This document shows positions 25,751 through 34,872 of a DNA stretch of 64,000 nt, in pieces. Within the stretch, counting starts at the first letter, position 1, and every line of letters starts with the position of its first letter. The notes under the pieces were generated by a model, which made no database searches, was not told the origin of the DNA, and was given only the letters and a program-made list of their open reading frames with translations. The DNA is from Flavipsychrobacter sp. (GTDB lineage Bacteria > Bacteroidota > Bacteroidia > Chitinophagales > Chitinophagaceae): assembly GCA_017849575.1 (NCBI GenBank), contig JAFIGV010000030.1, positions 96,386 through 160,385 of the forward strand. Reading direction: 5' to 3'. Both the position numbers and the translations under genes were made by a program.

Positions 25751-26854
25751 TCAGGGAAAGACCTGATAAGCACGCGCATCCTGAACCTTAAAATCTAAAC
25801 CGATGCCGGGTGCTGTTTTATCTGCCGCGAGCCGACCTTCTACCGGTGGACTGCACCCTTCAAAAAATATATGTTCGATGCGTACATGGTCGAAAAAATA
25901 TTCTGCAATCGAAAACGCGGGCGCAGCCAGTGCAGCATGAAGATGCAAAGCCGGAGCACAATGGGCAGAAAGAGGAATTTCATAGGCTGCACAGAGTGAG
26001 GCCACCTGTAGAAAACCGGTGAATCCTCCACAGCGCGTGGCATCAGCCTGCAATACATCTACCGCACCAGCGTCCAGCAACCGTTTAAAATAACGTAGAT
26101 CGTGCCCATACTCACCTGCAGCAATCCGTATGCGCGGCGGCACGTGATTGCGGATGAACTGTAGCCCACGATGGTCTTCCGAACTTACCGGTTCTTCCAG
26201 CCAGCTCACATGGTAGGCATCCATTTCCGCAGCGCATAGACAGGCCTGCTTGCCGGTAAATGCGCCATTCGCATCGGTAAACAAAGATGCATCTGTGCCA
26301 ATGGCCTCACGGGCCACACGCACCCGGTTGAGATCCTGTTCCGGATGCCGTCCTATCTTCATTTTTACGTGCTTGATGCCCTGTTCCACCCAGCCGGCAA
26401 GTTGCTGCCGGAGCTGATAATCGGTATAAGAAGTAAACCCCCCGCTGCCATAAACCAATATTTTATCACGCAGTGCACCAAGCAGTCGGTACAAGGGCAG
26501 CTCCAAAATCCTGGCTTTCAGATCCCAGAGGGCCACGTCCACAGCGGAGATGGCCATCATCACCATTCCGGTAGCGCCGTCATTTCTGCATTCATGAATC
26601 AGCCGTTCGGTAATACGCGTATTTTCCAAAATATCCTCACCCAATATCAGAGGCTTCAACTTCGTAAGGATGAACATTGCTGCGGCCTGTTGCGTATAGG
26701 TATAGCCTATGCCGGTCTTTCCTCCCGCAGTTGCGGAGACGAGAACCATGGTTGTACTGTTCCACTTTATCGTACCGTCCGATTCCGGTGTTTCTGTAGG
26801 TACGGTGTAGACCGTTGCATCAAGCTGCTCAATCTTCACCTGCTCTTCCATCAT
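25751..26854 (-). CDS. Enolase-superfamily enzyme (mandelate racemase/muconate lactonizing type)
   Basis: This 367-aa enzyme abstracts a proton alpha to a carboxylate. The catalytic lysines are in HVKMKIG (KxK near residue 165). Metal ligands are in TDANGAF, WLEEPV and AAGEYG, and a His base in SAHCAPALH. This pattern is MR/MLE subgroup rather than enolase. The substrate is probably a sugar acid but cannot be fixed from sequence. The start overlaps the stop of the TPP enzyme gene (ATGA, 26851-26854), and the FAD oxidoreductase follows, suggesting one pathway for hydroxy- or keto-acids. Confidence 0.88.
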   Translation of the reverse strand: MMEEQVKIEQLDATVYTVPTETPESDGTIKWNSTTMVLVSATAGGKTGIGYTYTQQAAAMFILTKLKPLILGEDILENTRITERLIHECRNDGATGMVMMAISAVDVALWDLKARILELPLYRLLGALRDKILVYGSGGFTSYTDYQLRQQLAGWVEQGIKHVKMKIGRHPEQDLNRVRVAREAIGTDASLFTDANGAFTGKQACLCAAEMDAYHVSWLEEPVSSEDHRGLQFIRNHVPPRIRIAAGEYGHDLRYFKRLLDAGAVDVLQADATRCGGFTGFLQVASLCAAYEIPLSAHCAPALHLHAALAAPAFSIAEYFFDHVRIEHIFFEGCSPPVEGRLAADKTAPGIGLDFKVQDARAYQVFP

Positions 26855-28644
26855 TCCTTTTCTTTTGCTGGGAAGTATTCCGAGATCAGGTCTTTATAAG
26901 ATTGGGTGATCATCTGCCAGGTATCTACGTCGCCATCAATCATGGAAGACATAAAAGCCTTTGCCTGACCGAAAGTGATATGAGGTGGAAGGGGTGGCAC
27001 GTTGGGATCGGTGGCAGCTTCAAGCACTACAGGCTTCTGAGCCTTCATCGCCCTGTCGAGCGCATCAGGAATCTCTGAAGGATCGTTTACAGAGATACCT
27101 TCGAGGCCGAGCATCTTAGCATATTCGGCATAAGGAAAATCCGGCACGTTCTGCGAGCCTTCAAATTTCGCATCGCCCGCCATCACCCTTTGCTCCCAGC
27201 TTACCTGATTGAGGTCTTTGTTTTTCAGCACCAGAATCAGCATACGCGGATCCTTCCATGTTTTCCAATATTTTGAAATGGTGATGACCTCATTCATACC
27301 CAGCATCTGAAAGGCGCCGTCTCCGATCAGACCAATGGCCATGCGGTCGGGGTGGGCAAACTTTGCGGCAATGGTGTAGGGAACGCCGGGGCACATCGTG
27401 GCCAGATTGCCGGAAAGAGAAGCCATCATGCCGGTACGTATCCGCAGGTCGCGGGCAAACCAGGATGCAACAGAGCCTGAATCGGCAGACAAAATGCAGC
27501 GGTCGGGTAATCGCTTATTGAGTTCCCAAAAGAGATATTGCGGATTGATAGGATCCGCGCTTTTCAGGGCTTTAGCTTCTAATACGCGCCACCATCGGTC
27601 AACTTCTTCCATGATTCGGTTTTGCCAGCTACGGTCTTCTTTTTTCTGTAGCATCGGTATCAGCGCGGCAAGTGTGTCTTTGCTATCGCCTTCCAAATGG
27701 ACATTGATCGGATACCGGATGCCCAGCATCTTCCCTTCCAGATCTATCTGTACAGCCTTTGCCTGTCCCTCCTTTGGAAGGAACTCAGAATAGGGGAAAG
27801 AGGTGCCAACCAGCAGCAGGGTATCGCATTCGGTCATGAGGTCCCAACTGGGCTTGGTACCGAGTAGCCCAATGGCCCCGGTAACAAAAGGTACATCGTC
27901 TGGCACAGCAGCCTTACCGAGCAAAGCTTTGGCGATACCGGCACCCAGGATGTCTGCCACCTGCAGCACTTCTGCCTCTGCATGCAGCGCCCCCGCCCCT
28001 ACCAGCATGGCCACTTTTTTACCTTCATTGAGCAAGGTGGCCGCGCGTTGCAGGTCTTCTTCATGGGGTAGCACCCGGGGGCGATTGTAGCCAATGCTGG
28101 AGTGCACCGTACCATGTTTCCGGCCCGGCTCTTCATAAGGCAGTTCCTGCACATCGTTGGGCATGATGATGCAGGTAACGCTTCGGGTAGCCATGGCTAT
28201 GCGGAAGGCACGGTCAATAAGATGCCGAACCTGCGATGGGGACGAACACATATGTACATATTCATGGGCCACATCTTTGTAGAGGCTGATGAGATCAACT
28301 TCCTGCTGATAATGCCCGCCGAGTGCTGTACGTGCCTGCTGACCTACAATGGCGACAACAGGCTGATGATCCATTTTAGCATCATAGAGCCCATTGAGTA
28401 AATGAATGGCACCGGGCCCGGAAGTGGCCATGCAAACCCCAACTTCGCCCGTGAACTTGGCATGGCCGCAAGCCATAAACGCAGCAGCTTCTTCATGCCG
28501 GGTCTGTACAAACTCTATCTTGTCGGTAGCCTTTCCAAGTGCGCCCATCAACCCATTGATACCGTCTCCGGGAAAGCCAAAAATGCGGCGAACCCCCCAG
28601 GCGTGCAGCCGGTCTATCATAAATTCACTTACTGATTGTGCCAT
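26851..28644 (-). CDS. Thiamine-pyrophosphate enzyme, pyruvate oxidase/dehydrogenase-like
   Basis: This 597-aa TPP enzyme has the acetolactate synthase/pyruvate oxidase architecture: an N-terminal PYR domain with GFPGDGINGLMG and the activating Glu in RHEEAAAFMA, a central nucleotide-binding domain, and the PP domain with GDGAFQMLGMNEV and NKDLN (GDG-to-N TPP motif). It resembles PoxB-like enzymes that oxidise pyruvate to acetate, but no membrane-binding tail is obvious. It is the first gene of a four-gene operon. The 191 bases before it, after the CDF gene, show no other gene. Confidence 0.88.
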   Translation of the reverse strand: MAQSVSEFMIDRLHAWGVRRIFGFPGDGINGLMGALGKATDKIEFVQTRHEEAAAFMACGHAKFTGEVGVCMATSGPGAIHLLNGLYDAKMDHQPVVAIVGQQARTALGGHYQQEVDLISLYKDVAHEYVHMCSSPSQVRHLIDRAFRIAMATRSVTCIIMPNDVQELPYEEPGRKHGTVHSSIGYNRPRVLPHEEDLQRAATLLNEGKKVAMLVGAGALHAEAEVLQVADILGAGIAKALLGKAAVPDDVPFVTGAIGLLGTKPSWDLMTECDTLLLVGTSFPYSEFLPKEGQAKAVQIDLEGKMLGIRYPINVHLEGDSKDTLAALIPMLQKKEDRSWQNRIMEEVDRWWRVLEAKALKSADPINPQYLFWELNKRLPDRCILSADSGSVASWFARDLRIRTGMMASLSGNLATMCPGVPYTIAAKFAHPDRMAIGLIGDGAFQMLGMNEVITISKYWKTWKDPRMLILVLKNKDLNQVSWEQRVMAGDAKFEGSQNVPDFPYAEYAKMLGLEGISVNDPSEIPDALDRAMKAQKPVVLEAATDPNVPPLPPHITFGQAKAFMSSMIDGDVDTWQMITQSYKDLISEYFPAKEKE

Positions 28645-28835
28645 TTCTAAACTGCTTTTAAATGTTTGCTAATACCCTTCAGATGCTCTCTTCAGGAGCC
28701 CTCATGGGGCTGAAAAGATCAAGCCATTGGCGTTTGCGGGAACGTCTCTCTCGTATCAGGCGGATAAGTGGATCACATCTGTTCCCACAACGGTATTCCG
28801 TATGCGCTTGTGGAATTTTTTATACAATACCGGAG

Positions 28836-29714
28836 TCAGCCGTAACCCGCTTCAATGGTGCAATGCACGATATTTAGATGCTGCATCCTTTCTTTTATAG
28901 CGGAAATGATTTCCACAGTTTGTTGACTATTCAGCTCTGACCGGAGCACAACATGAGCGGTCATAGCGGTTTCTGTTGTGCTCATTGCCCACACGTGCAA
29001 ATGTTCCGCCTTGTGTACGCCGGGCACGGACGTGATCGTCTCGCGTACCTCCCGCAGGTCAATGCCGGAGGGCACTGCATCGAGCGATAATCTGAAACTT
29101 TCAGAGAGAAGTCCCCAGGTGCTTACCAGCACAACGACAAGCACGATAGCTCCCACCAAAGGATCTACCCAGGTCCATCCCGTATAGGAAATAAGCAAGC
29201 CAGAACCTGCAACGCCCACGGACACGAGAGCATCCGCAGCGAGATGAAGAAAAGCACTTTTGATATTGAGGTCTGAACGCCGGCTTTTGTAAAATAGAAG
29301 GGCGGACAAGGTATTGACTACAATACCGGCCCCGGCCACCCAGGCTACCAGCGGCCCATCTACCTCTGCAGGATGCAAAAATCGCTGAACGATTTCATAC
29401 CCCAGAACGCCGACGGCTACCCAAAGGATCATGGCATTAAACAATGCGGCAAGGATGGTTGTTTTGCGATAGCCATAGGTAAACTTTTTTGAAGTGCCCC
29501 GCCGGGCAAGGCGCAGTGCCAGTAGCGAAACCAGAAGACTGATGATATCGCTGACGTTGTGACCCGCATCGCTCAGCAAAGCGACAGAATGGTAATAGAT
29601 ACCCGCAATTATCTCGGCCAATACATACAGTAAGTTGAGCACAATGCTCAGCACAAACGCCTTATCTGCAGACGCACCCGTGGAGCCGTGATGTTGATGT
29701 AGGTGTTCTGCCAT
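28836..29714 (-). CDS. Cation diffusion facilitator (Zn/Co/Cd-type) transporter
   Basis: This 292-aa CDF antiporter exports divalent metal in exchange for protons. The His-rich start MAEHLHQHHG, six hydrophobic segments, and the two metal-site motifs LLSDAGHNVSD and FLHLAADALVS support the family. A cytoplasmic ferredoxin-like domain ends the protein. The start touches the cytochrome b stop (1-base overlap), making it the last gene of the respiratory operon. This link suggests metal homeostasis for the copper-containing oxidase, but CDF proteins usually move zinc, so the link is open. Confidence 0.92.
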   Translation of the reverse strand: MAEHLHQHHGSTGASADKAFVLSIVLNLLYVLAEIIAGIYYHSVALLSDAGHNVSDIISLLVSLLALRLARRGTSKKFTYGYRKTTILAALFNAMILWVAVGVLGYEIVQRFLHPAEVDGPLVAWVAGAGIVVNTLSALLFYKSRRSDLNIKSAFLHLAADALVSVGVAGSGLLISYTGWTWVDPLVGAIVLVVVLVSTWGLLSESFRLSLDAVPSGIDLREVRETITSVPGVHKAEHLHVWAMSTTETAMTAHVVLRSELNSQQTVEIISAIKERMQHLNIVHCTIEAGYG

Positions 29715-31108
29715 TACTTACGTGTCTTTAAAAAAGCAACAATTTTTCGAAGCTCCTCCGTCGTTAGCGATGAGCCATAAGCGGGCATTTTGTGTCCACC
29801 GTTGATGATCCTGATGCGAAGCTGACGGGCATCGAGCCGTCGGGCCACATGGGTTAGGTCGGGCCCGACATCTCCGCCATATCCCTTCACCTTATGGCAA
29901 TAGGCACAAGCTTTTTCATGAAACAGCCGACTGCCCTCCTTCACCTCAGGCAGCGATGAGGCCACTATAGATGGCGGCAGTTCCCGAGCCTCGAAATTGG
30001 CTGCCCAGGGAGATTTGGAACCGATATAGAGCAGAGAGGAAACAAAGGTGACCACACAGGCGACGCCGGCAATAGCCCAGGGTCGGCGTAACGGATGACG
30101 CTCACCACGATTACGAATAAAAGGCAAGGCCAGCAAGAGAAATAACACCAGCGGCGGTACGATAACAATGGCAAAAGATTCGATCTGCGCCGGCATCAGC
30201 GCAAACAAGGCAAACACCCAAAGCAGATACCAGTCGGGCCGGGGCGAAGTATGCAGCATGGAAGGATCGGGTGGACGGGTAACTTCGGGCGCTCCCGGGT
30301 ACACGGCCAGGACCACGATAACTGTTATGGTGGCCACAGCAAAAACCACATCGCGCCAGGCGGAAAACGGAAAGAAGGGTTGTCCTTTTTCGCGCAACAT
30401 TTTCTTATACCAACTGCGATAGTTGCGCGGATCTACAGGGCGACCTACTTTGGGAGGTTCTGAAATTCCGTTCCTGATGACGAGATAGACATGAAGGCCA
30501 ATAAAAAGAAAAAGAAATCCCGGAAACAGGAAGACATGGTAAGAAAAAAAACGGCTGAGACTTTTAGCCCCGAGCGTCGTACCTCCCATCAGAAGATGGG
30601 CCAGGGGCTTACCGATAAGCGGAAACCTGCCGAGTTGTTCGGCCGCAACAATCGCCGACCACACACCATTGTCATCCCAACGCAAAACCTGTCCGGTGAA
30701 ACCCATTGCCGCCACCAGCACCAATAAAAAAACACCGGATATCCACTGCATTTCGCGCGGAAATTTATAAGCGGCGGTCAGATACACGCGGATCATATGC
30801 ACACCCATCATGATCATCATACCGGAAGCGCCCCAGTAATGAATGCCGCGTAGAATGCGTCCCAGGGGGGCCTTATGCATGATGTAATTGAGCGAAGCAT
30901 AGGCATCTGCAGACGAGGGTTGGTAGAGCAAGGCCAGACCGATGCCGGTAACAATCTGCAGCAAAAAGCAAAAAAGTGTGGCGCTGCCGAAGACATAACT
31001 CCACCGGGCATCGGGAGGTACGGGATGTTTGAGCAGGGGCTGCAGCGCTTCTGTAATACCCGAGCGATCGTCGATCCAATGCCATATTTTCTTCAGTGTA
31101 GCCATCAT
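29714..31108 (-). CDS. Cytochrome b (b6-type, full length) fused to cytochrome c domain
   Basis: This is the quinol-oxidising subunit of a bc-type complex (464 aa). Haem ligands sit in two helices: HYWGASGMMIMMGVH (13 residues between His) and HVFLFPGFLFLFIGLH (14 between), the 13/14 spacing of cytochrome b6 rather than mitochondrial b (13/13). The quinol-site motif is PDWY instead of PEWY, a form seen with menaquinone. The C-terminal part keeps further transmembrane helices, and residues about 385-464 are a cytochrome c domain with CAYCH and a distal Met in HKMPAYG. The Rieske gene ends 2 bases upstream. Together they form a self-contained quinol:cytochrome c segment. Confidence 0.92.
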   Translation of the reverse strand: MMATLKKIWHWIDDRSGITEALQPLLKHPVPPDARWSYVFGSATLFCFLLQIVTGIGLALLYQPSSADAYASLNYIMHKAPLGRILRGIHYWGASGMMIMMGVHMIRVYLTAAYKFPREMQWISGVFLLVLVAAMGFTGQVLRWDDNGVWSAIVAAEQLGRFPLIGKPLAHLLMGGTTLGAKSLSRFFSYHVFLFPGFLFLFIGLHVYLVIRNGISEPPKVGRPVDPRNYRSWYKKMLREKGQPFFPFSAWRDVVFAVATITVIVVLAVYPGAPEVTRPPDPSMLHTSPRPDWYLLWVFALFALMPAQIESFAIVIVPPLVLFLLLALPFIRNRGERHPLRRPWAIAGVACVVTFVSSLLYIGSKSPWAANFEARELPPSIVASSLPEVKEGSRLFHEKACAYCHKVKGYGGDVGPDLTHVARRLDARQLRIRIINGGHKMPAYGSSLTTEELRKIVAFLKTRK

Positions 31109-31110
31109 GC

Positions 31111-31662
31111 TCAGGTGTTGCTGCTTTGATCACAAAGTCTTTCCGCAGCCGTTAGGTCTGTAAGTGGCACGGGCGCTGTCTTCACCTCTACGTTGCCGGC
31201 CCTGATGCGAACCTCATACCGGCGAAGGGGCTGCGGCGGAGGCCCGGCGGCAACATCCCCCTCCTGATTGTAAACACCGCCGTGGCAGGGGCACATGAAC
31301 AGATGCGCCTTCTCTTCCCATCGAACCGGACAACCCAGGTGAGTACAGTTGGCAGAAAACGCAATAAAATGATCTTCCTTCTCGCGCCGCAACCACGCTG
31401 CGGTCTTTTGTACTACACCCCCGTATGGCTTGGGATCCGTGTTGGTGAACACCACCATGTTTGTAGAGCCTACCACAAAATCGTCGGCACGACCTACAGC
31501 ACGCCAGGTGCCGGTATCATCGCGGAGCAGCGGATCGAGCAATGCGCCTGCAAAGGGGACTGCAACAAGGGATGCAGCAAATGCACCCGACCAAAGGGAC
31601 AAGCGCCGGAGAAATTTACGCCTGCTGATCTCCCGGGCGTCTTCTACTTTAATCTCTATCAT
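31111..31662 (-). CDS. Rieske 2Fe-2S protein
   Basis: The 183-aa Rieske subunit of the bc complex carries the cluster ligands in CTHLGC and CPCHGG. The N-terminus has a twin-arginine-like signal anchor (SRRKFLRR followed by a hydrophobic stretch to about residue 45), so the folded domain faces the periplasm. Its start lies 14 bases inside the end of the small subunit gene. It passes electrons from menaquinol to the cytochrome c domains encoded on either side. Confidence 0.95.
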   Translation of the reverse strand: MIEIKVEDAREISRRKFLRRLSLWSGAFAASLVAVPFAGALLDPLLRDDTGTWRAVGRADDFVVGSTNMVVFTNTDPKPYGGVVQKTAAWLRREKEDHFIAFSANCTHLGCPVRWEEKAHLFMCPCHGGVYNQEGDVAAGPPPQPLRRYEVRIRAGNVEVKTAPVPLTDLTAAERLCDQSSNT

Positions 31663-31858
31663 GCAGCATTTGTTTTATCCATCCCATCAGCGAAATAATC
31701 ATACCGATCAACCCGGCCACGGACAAAAGCCAGATGGAAATGAGCCCCCACCCGATAAACATAACAGAGAGCGCCAGAAAAAAAGGCCAGTACGTAGGTG
31801 GCGGAAGGTGCTCAGGGGTTGGCTTCTGCCAGGTGTCGTTTTGTGGTTGATAGTCCAT
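31649..31858 (-). CDS. Small membrane subunit, cytochrome oxidase subunit IV-like
   Basis: This 69-aa protein has a proline-rich start (QKPTPEHLPPPTYWPF) followed by two close hydrophobic segments, the layout of small accessory subunits of caa3-type oxidases. It starts at the ATG at 31858, 4 bases after the ctaG stop; a longer frame to 31951 would overlap ctaG. Its place between ctaG and the Rieske gene supports a structural role in the oxidase or supercomplex. Sequence alone does not identify the family firmly. Confidence 0.7.
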   Translation of the reverse strand: MDYQPQNDTWQKPTPEHLPPPTYWPFFLALSVMFIGWGLISIWLLSVAGLIGMIISLMGWIKQMLHDRD

Positions 31859-31862
31859 GTGC

Positions 31863-32666
31863 TCAGATTTTGGTGACGGTGGGTGAAGGGTGAGTCTCTT
31901 CCTGCCTTTCGGAAAACCAATTGAGTAAGAGATAAAGACTTGCGCCCACATAGATCATGCAGCAAGGTACCCACATGATCAACCCCGCCGCCTGCTGATC
32001 GTCTGCCCGGGAAATATGCCACTGTCGCTGAATGACCGTATTTAACTGCAAGGGATCTTGCGACGACAAAAAATGGTAATACAACCCGGGTGGTGCGAAA
32101 GTGATCATCAGCCCCAGCAGCGAGCAAAACACACAGGCAGAAGAGAGATAAATGACCGAAGCCAAGGGATGCATCTTATCGCGCTCACGCAATACCGGAT
32201 AACTGAAGATCATTCCTGCAGCAATAAGACTGATGGTCTCACAGTTGTGCAGCACCTCATGAAAAGAGCCACTATGGTCCATCATCCGATTGAAAACCGC
32301 GGGCACATGCCAAAACCACATGATGCCAACGCCGCAAATCCAGGACAGCCAGGGATGCAAACGCACAACCGTAAAGAAACGCTGCAGCATACGAGGCAGT
32401 TGATCCGGAAGCGCCAGGACAAGCAATGGTGCAACAATCAGTAAAATGACCACATGCACCACCATATGTATGCTGAATAAATATTCGGACGACAACAAAG
32501 CCAGGGGAGAAAACAAACAGAGAGACAACAAAACCACTGCACACAGGAAAGGCAATAGCCTGGCGGCAAAATAACGTTGCCAGATCAGCAGGTAGATAAT
32601 AAGCAGGAGCATAAGGCCCGCAAGGGAGCTATAGTCCCATTGCCAGTAGCTTAGTAAATTTTTCAT
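31863..32666 (-). CDS. ctaG: Cytochrome c oxidase assembly protein, CtaG (caa3 type)
   Basis: This 267-aa polytopic membrane protein with about seven hydrophobic segments belongs to the caa3_CtaG family, thought to help copper assembly of caa3 oxidases. Conserved features include SIHMVVHVVILLIVAPLLVL and HVPAVFNRMMD. I start it at the ATG at 32666, which overlaps the subunit III stop in ATGA; the open frame extends 15 codons further upstream inside subunit III. Confidence 0.9.
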   Translation of the reverse strand: MKNLLSYWQWDYSSLAGLMLLLIIYLLIWQRYFAARLLPFLCAVVLLSLCLFSPLALLSSEYLFSIHMVVHVVILLIVAPLLVLALPDQLPRMLQRFFTVVRLHPWLSWICGVGIMWFWHVPAVFNRMMDHSGSFHEVLHNCETISLIAAGMIFSYPVLRERDKMHPLASVIYLSSACVFCSLLGLMITFAPPGLYYHFLSSQDPLQLNTVIQRQWHISRADDQQAAGLIMWVPCCMIYVGASLYLLLNWFSERQEETHPSPTVTKI

Positions 32667-33214
32667 AAGGACAAATAATGGGGTAAAACATAAATCAACG
32701 TAAAGACACATAGCCAGACCGCATCTACAAAATGCCAGTACATGCCCGCCGTTCGCAAAGCATCCTCCTTCTTAAGGTGCCCCTTTAGCAACAAGCCTAA
32801 CAAGATCGCAAGTAGTACAAGTCCTGCCACTACATGCAAACCATGGAAACCGGTAAGCGTAAAAAAGCCGGAGCCAAATTCGCTGCTGCCCAGCGTTAGG
32901 TCCTCTGAAATAAGGGTCAGATATTCGTGAGCTTGCCCTGCAATGAAAATGCACCCCAGCACAATCGTTATCGCCAGCCAGAAGTGCGCACTGCGCCAGG
33001 CCCGTTTACGCTGCCTGTTTTCAGCGAGTACCAGACTGCCGCTACTCAGCAATAAAAGCGCCGTGTACACTCCACTCAGTTTTACATTCAAATAGTGCAG
33101 CGCTTCCTGCGTGAAATGAGCAGAACGCCAGAAATAGAGGTATGCCACAATGAGCGACAGAAAGAAAAACGCCTCGGAGCCTATGAACAATTTCATCATC
33201 AATCTGCTTTTCAT
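32663..33214 (-). CDS. ctaE: Cytochrome c oxidase subunit III
   Basis: This 183-aa subunit III has five hydrophobic segments and the conserved Glu in SEAFFFLSLIVAYLYF plus the GFHGLHVVAGL signature of helix 4 and HFVDAVWL near the end. The short five-helix form is typical of caa3-like oxidases. The start at 33214 overlaps the subunit I stop (ATGA); an ATG at 33232 is an alternative. Confidence 0.93.
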   Translation of the reverse strand: MKSRLMMKLFIGSEAFFFLSLIVAYLYFWRSAHFTQEALHYLNVKLSGVYTALLLLSSGSLVLAENRQRKRAWRSAHFWLAITIVLGCIFIAGQAHEYLTLISEDLTLGSSEFGSGFFTLTGFHGLHVVAGLVLLAILLGLLLKGHLKKEDALRTAGMYWHFVDAVWLCVFTLIYVLPHYLSL

Positions 33215-34872
33215 CCTTCTTGTTTTTTCCAATCCGCCTGTTCCGGATGTTTTAAATCAAATAGCGGCCTTGCGCTGCGTACAGGAGGCAAACGCTCAAA
33301 ATTCTTCAGTAGGGGTGGCGCTGCAGCATGCCATTCCAGCGTATATGCATCCCAGGGATCAGCGCCCGCGGGCTCACCCTTTCTCAACGATCGCCAGATA
33401 TTATACAAGAGTGTCAGTACGGCCAGAGCCATGATAAAGGCACCCGCGGTAGATAGGAAATTGAAAAGTGTGAAGTAAGGAAGCTGCGGATAGGTGTACA
33501 CCCTTCGCGGCATGCCCATCATACCGAGCACATGCTGAATAAGAAAAGTCAGATTAAACCCGATGACAAAAAGCCAGAAAAACCAGCGCCCCAACCGCTC
33601 ACTGAGCATTCGGCCACTCATTTTCGGAAACCAGTAAAACAAACCCGAAAAAACACCGAACAAAGAACCACCCACAAACACAAAGTGTAGATGGGCCACC
33701 ACATAATAACTGTCCGTCAGTTGCCAGTCGATAGGCACGATGGCAAAAGATATTCCACTAAGGCCGCCGATGGTGAACTCTATCAGAAAGGCTACAGCAA
33801 AAAGCATGGAAACGGAGAGACGGATGGATCCCTTGTACATGGTTCCCAGCCAGTTGAAGATTTTCACACCGGTAGGCACACCAATAAGCAGACTGCTCGC
33901 GGCAAAGAATGCATTTACCGTGTTTCCTAACCCGGTGGTGAACATATGGTGCACCCAGACCCCGAATGCCAGCAGTGCAATGGCAATGCCCGAAGCTACC
34001 ACGAAGCCATAACCAAAAATGGGCTTTCGCGAAAACACCTGAAACACCTCTGAAAAAATTCCGAAAGCCGGCAGAATCAGTATATACACTTCAGGATGGC
34101 CAAAAAGCCAAAACAGATGCTGCCACAGCAATGCGGAACCACCGTTGGCTGTCACAAAAAAATGCGCATGCAGCAGACGGTCCAACAGAAGCATGGCCAG
34201 TGCTGCATTGAGCGAAGGAAAGGCAGCGAGGATCAGAAATGCAGTGACGAGCATCATCCATACAAACAACGGCATTTGTCTGTACCCCATACCCGGCACA
34301 CGCATGTGCAGTATCGTCACAATAAGGTTAATAGCGGTACCGACGGTGCCTATGCCTCCCAGTAGCAGGCCCATGCAGTAATAGTGAATGCCCTCGGTGC
34401 TATAGTTCGATTCATTGAGCGGTGCATAGTTAAACCATCCGGCATCGGGCGCGCCTTCCGTTAGAAAACTGAAATACAGCAGCAGCCCCCCAAAAAGAGC
34501 CATCCAAAAACTAAAAGCATTGAGCCTCGGGAAGGCCATTTCGTTGGCACCGATCATAAGCGGCACCAGATATACGCCCATACCGAGGAAAGCAGGCGTG
34601 AGCACGAAAAATATCATGGTGGTGCCGTGCATCGTAAAAAACTGATTGTACACTTCGGGCGACAGAAAATCATTTTCAGCGATGGCCAGTTGTGTGCGCA
34701 TAAACAGTACCAGCAGTCCTCCCAAAAGAAAGAACAGCAGTGATGCCAGCAGGTACATTATCCCCAATTGTTTGTGATCTACAGAACTCAGCCACATCAA
34801 CAGACCCCGTTCGGTTGCAGCATCCGGCAGTTGTTCTTCCGGCTCTGGTATATGTGTCCATTGTTTCATCAT
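33211..34872 (-). CDS. ctaD: Cytochrome c oxidase subunit I (A-type haem-copper oxidase)
   Basis: This 553-aa catalytic subunit reduces oxygen to water and pumps protons. It has 12 or more hydrophobic segments. The low-spin haem and CuB ligands are in TMHGTT, GHPEVYI (His-Tyr cross-link site with the proton-channel Glu), VHHMFTTG and VVAHLHFVFVGG. GHPEVYI marks an A1-type enzyme. The start overlaps the subunit II stop in ATGA (34869-34872). All structural subunits are present in order II, I, III; haem A synthesis genes are not in the window. Confidence 0.96.
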   Translation of the reverse strand: MMKQWTHIPEPEEQLPDAATERGLLMWLSSVDHKQLGIMYLLASLLFFLLGGLLVLFMRTQLAIAENDFLSPEVYNQFFTMHGTTMIFFVLTPAFLGMGVYLVPLMIGANEMAFPRLNAFSFWMALFGGLLLYFSFLTEGAPDAGWFNYAPLNESNYSTEGIHYYCMGLLLGGIGTVGTAINLIVTILHMRVPGMGYRQMPLFVWMMLVTAFLILAAFPSLNAALAMLLLDRLLHAHFFVTANGGSALLWQHLFWLFGHPEVYILILPAFGIFSEVFQVFSRKPIFGYGFVVASGIAIALLAFGVWVHHMFTTGLGNTVNAFFAASSLLIGVPTGVKIFNWLGTMYKGSIRLSVSMLFAVAFLIEFTIGGLSGISFAIVPIDWQLTDSYYVVAHLHFVFVGGSLFGVFSGLFYWFPKMSGRMLSERLGRWFFWLFVIGFNLTFLIQHVLGMMGMPRRVYTYPQLPYFTLFNFLSTAGAFIMALAVLTLLYNIWRSLRKGEPAGADPWDAYTLEWHAAAPPLLKNFERLPPVRSARPLFDLKHPEQADWKKQEG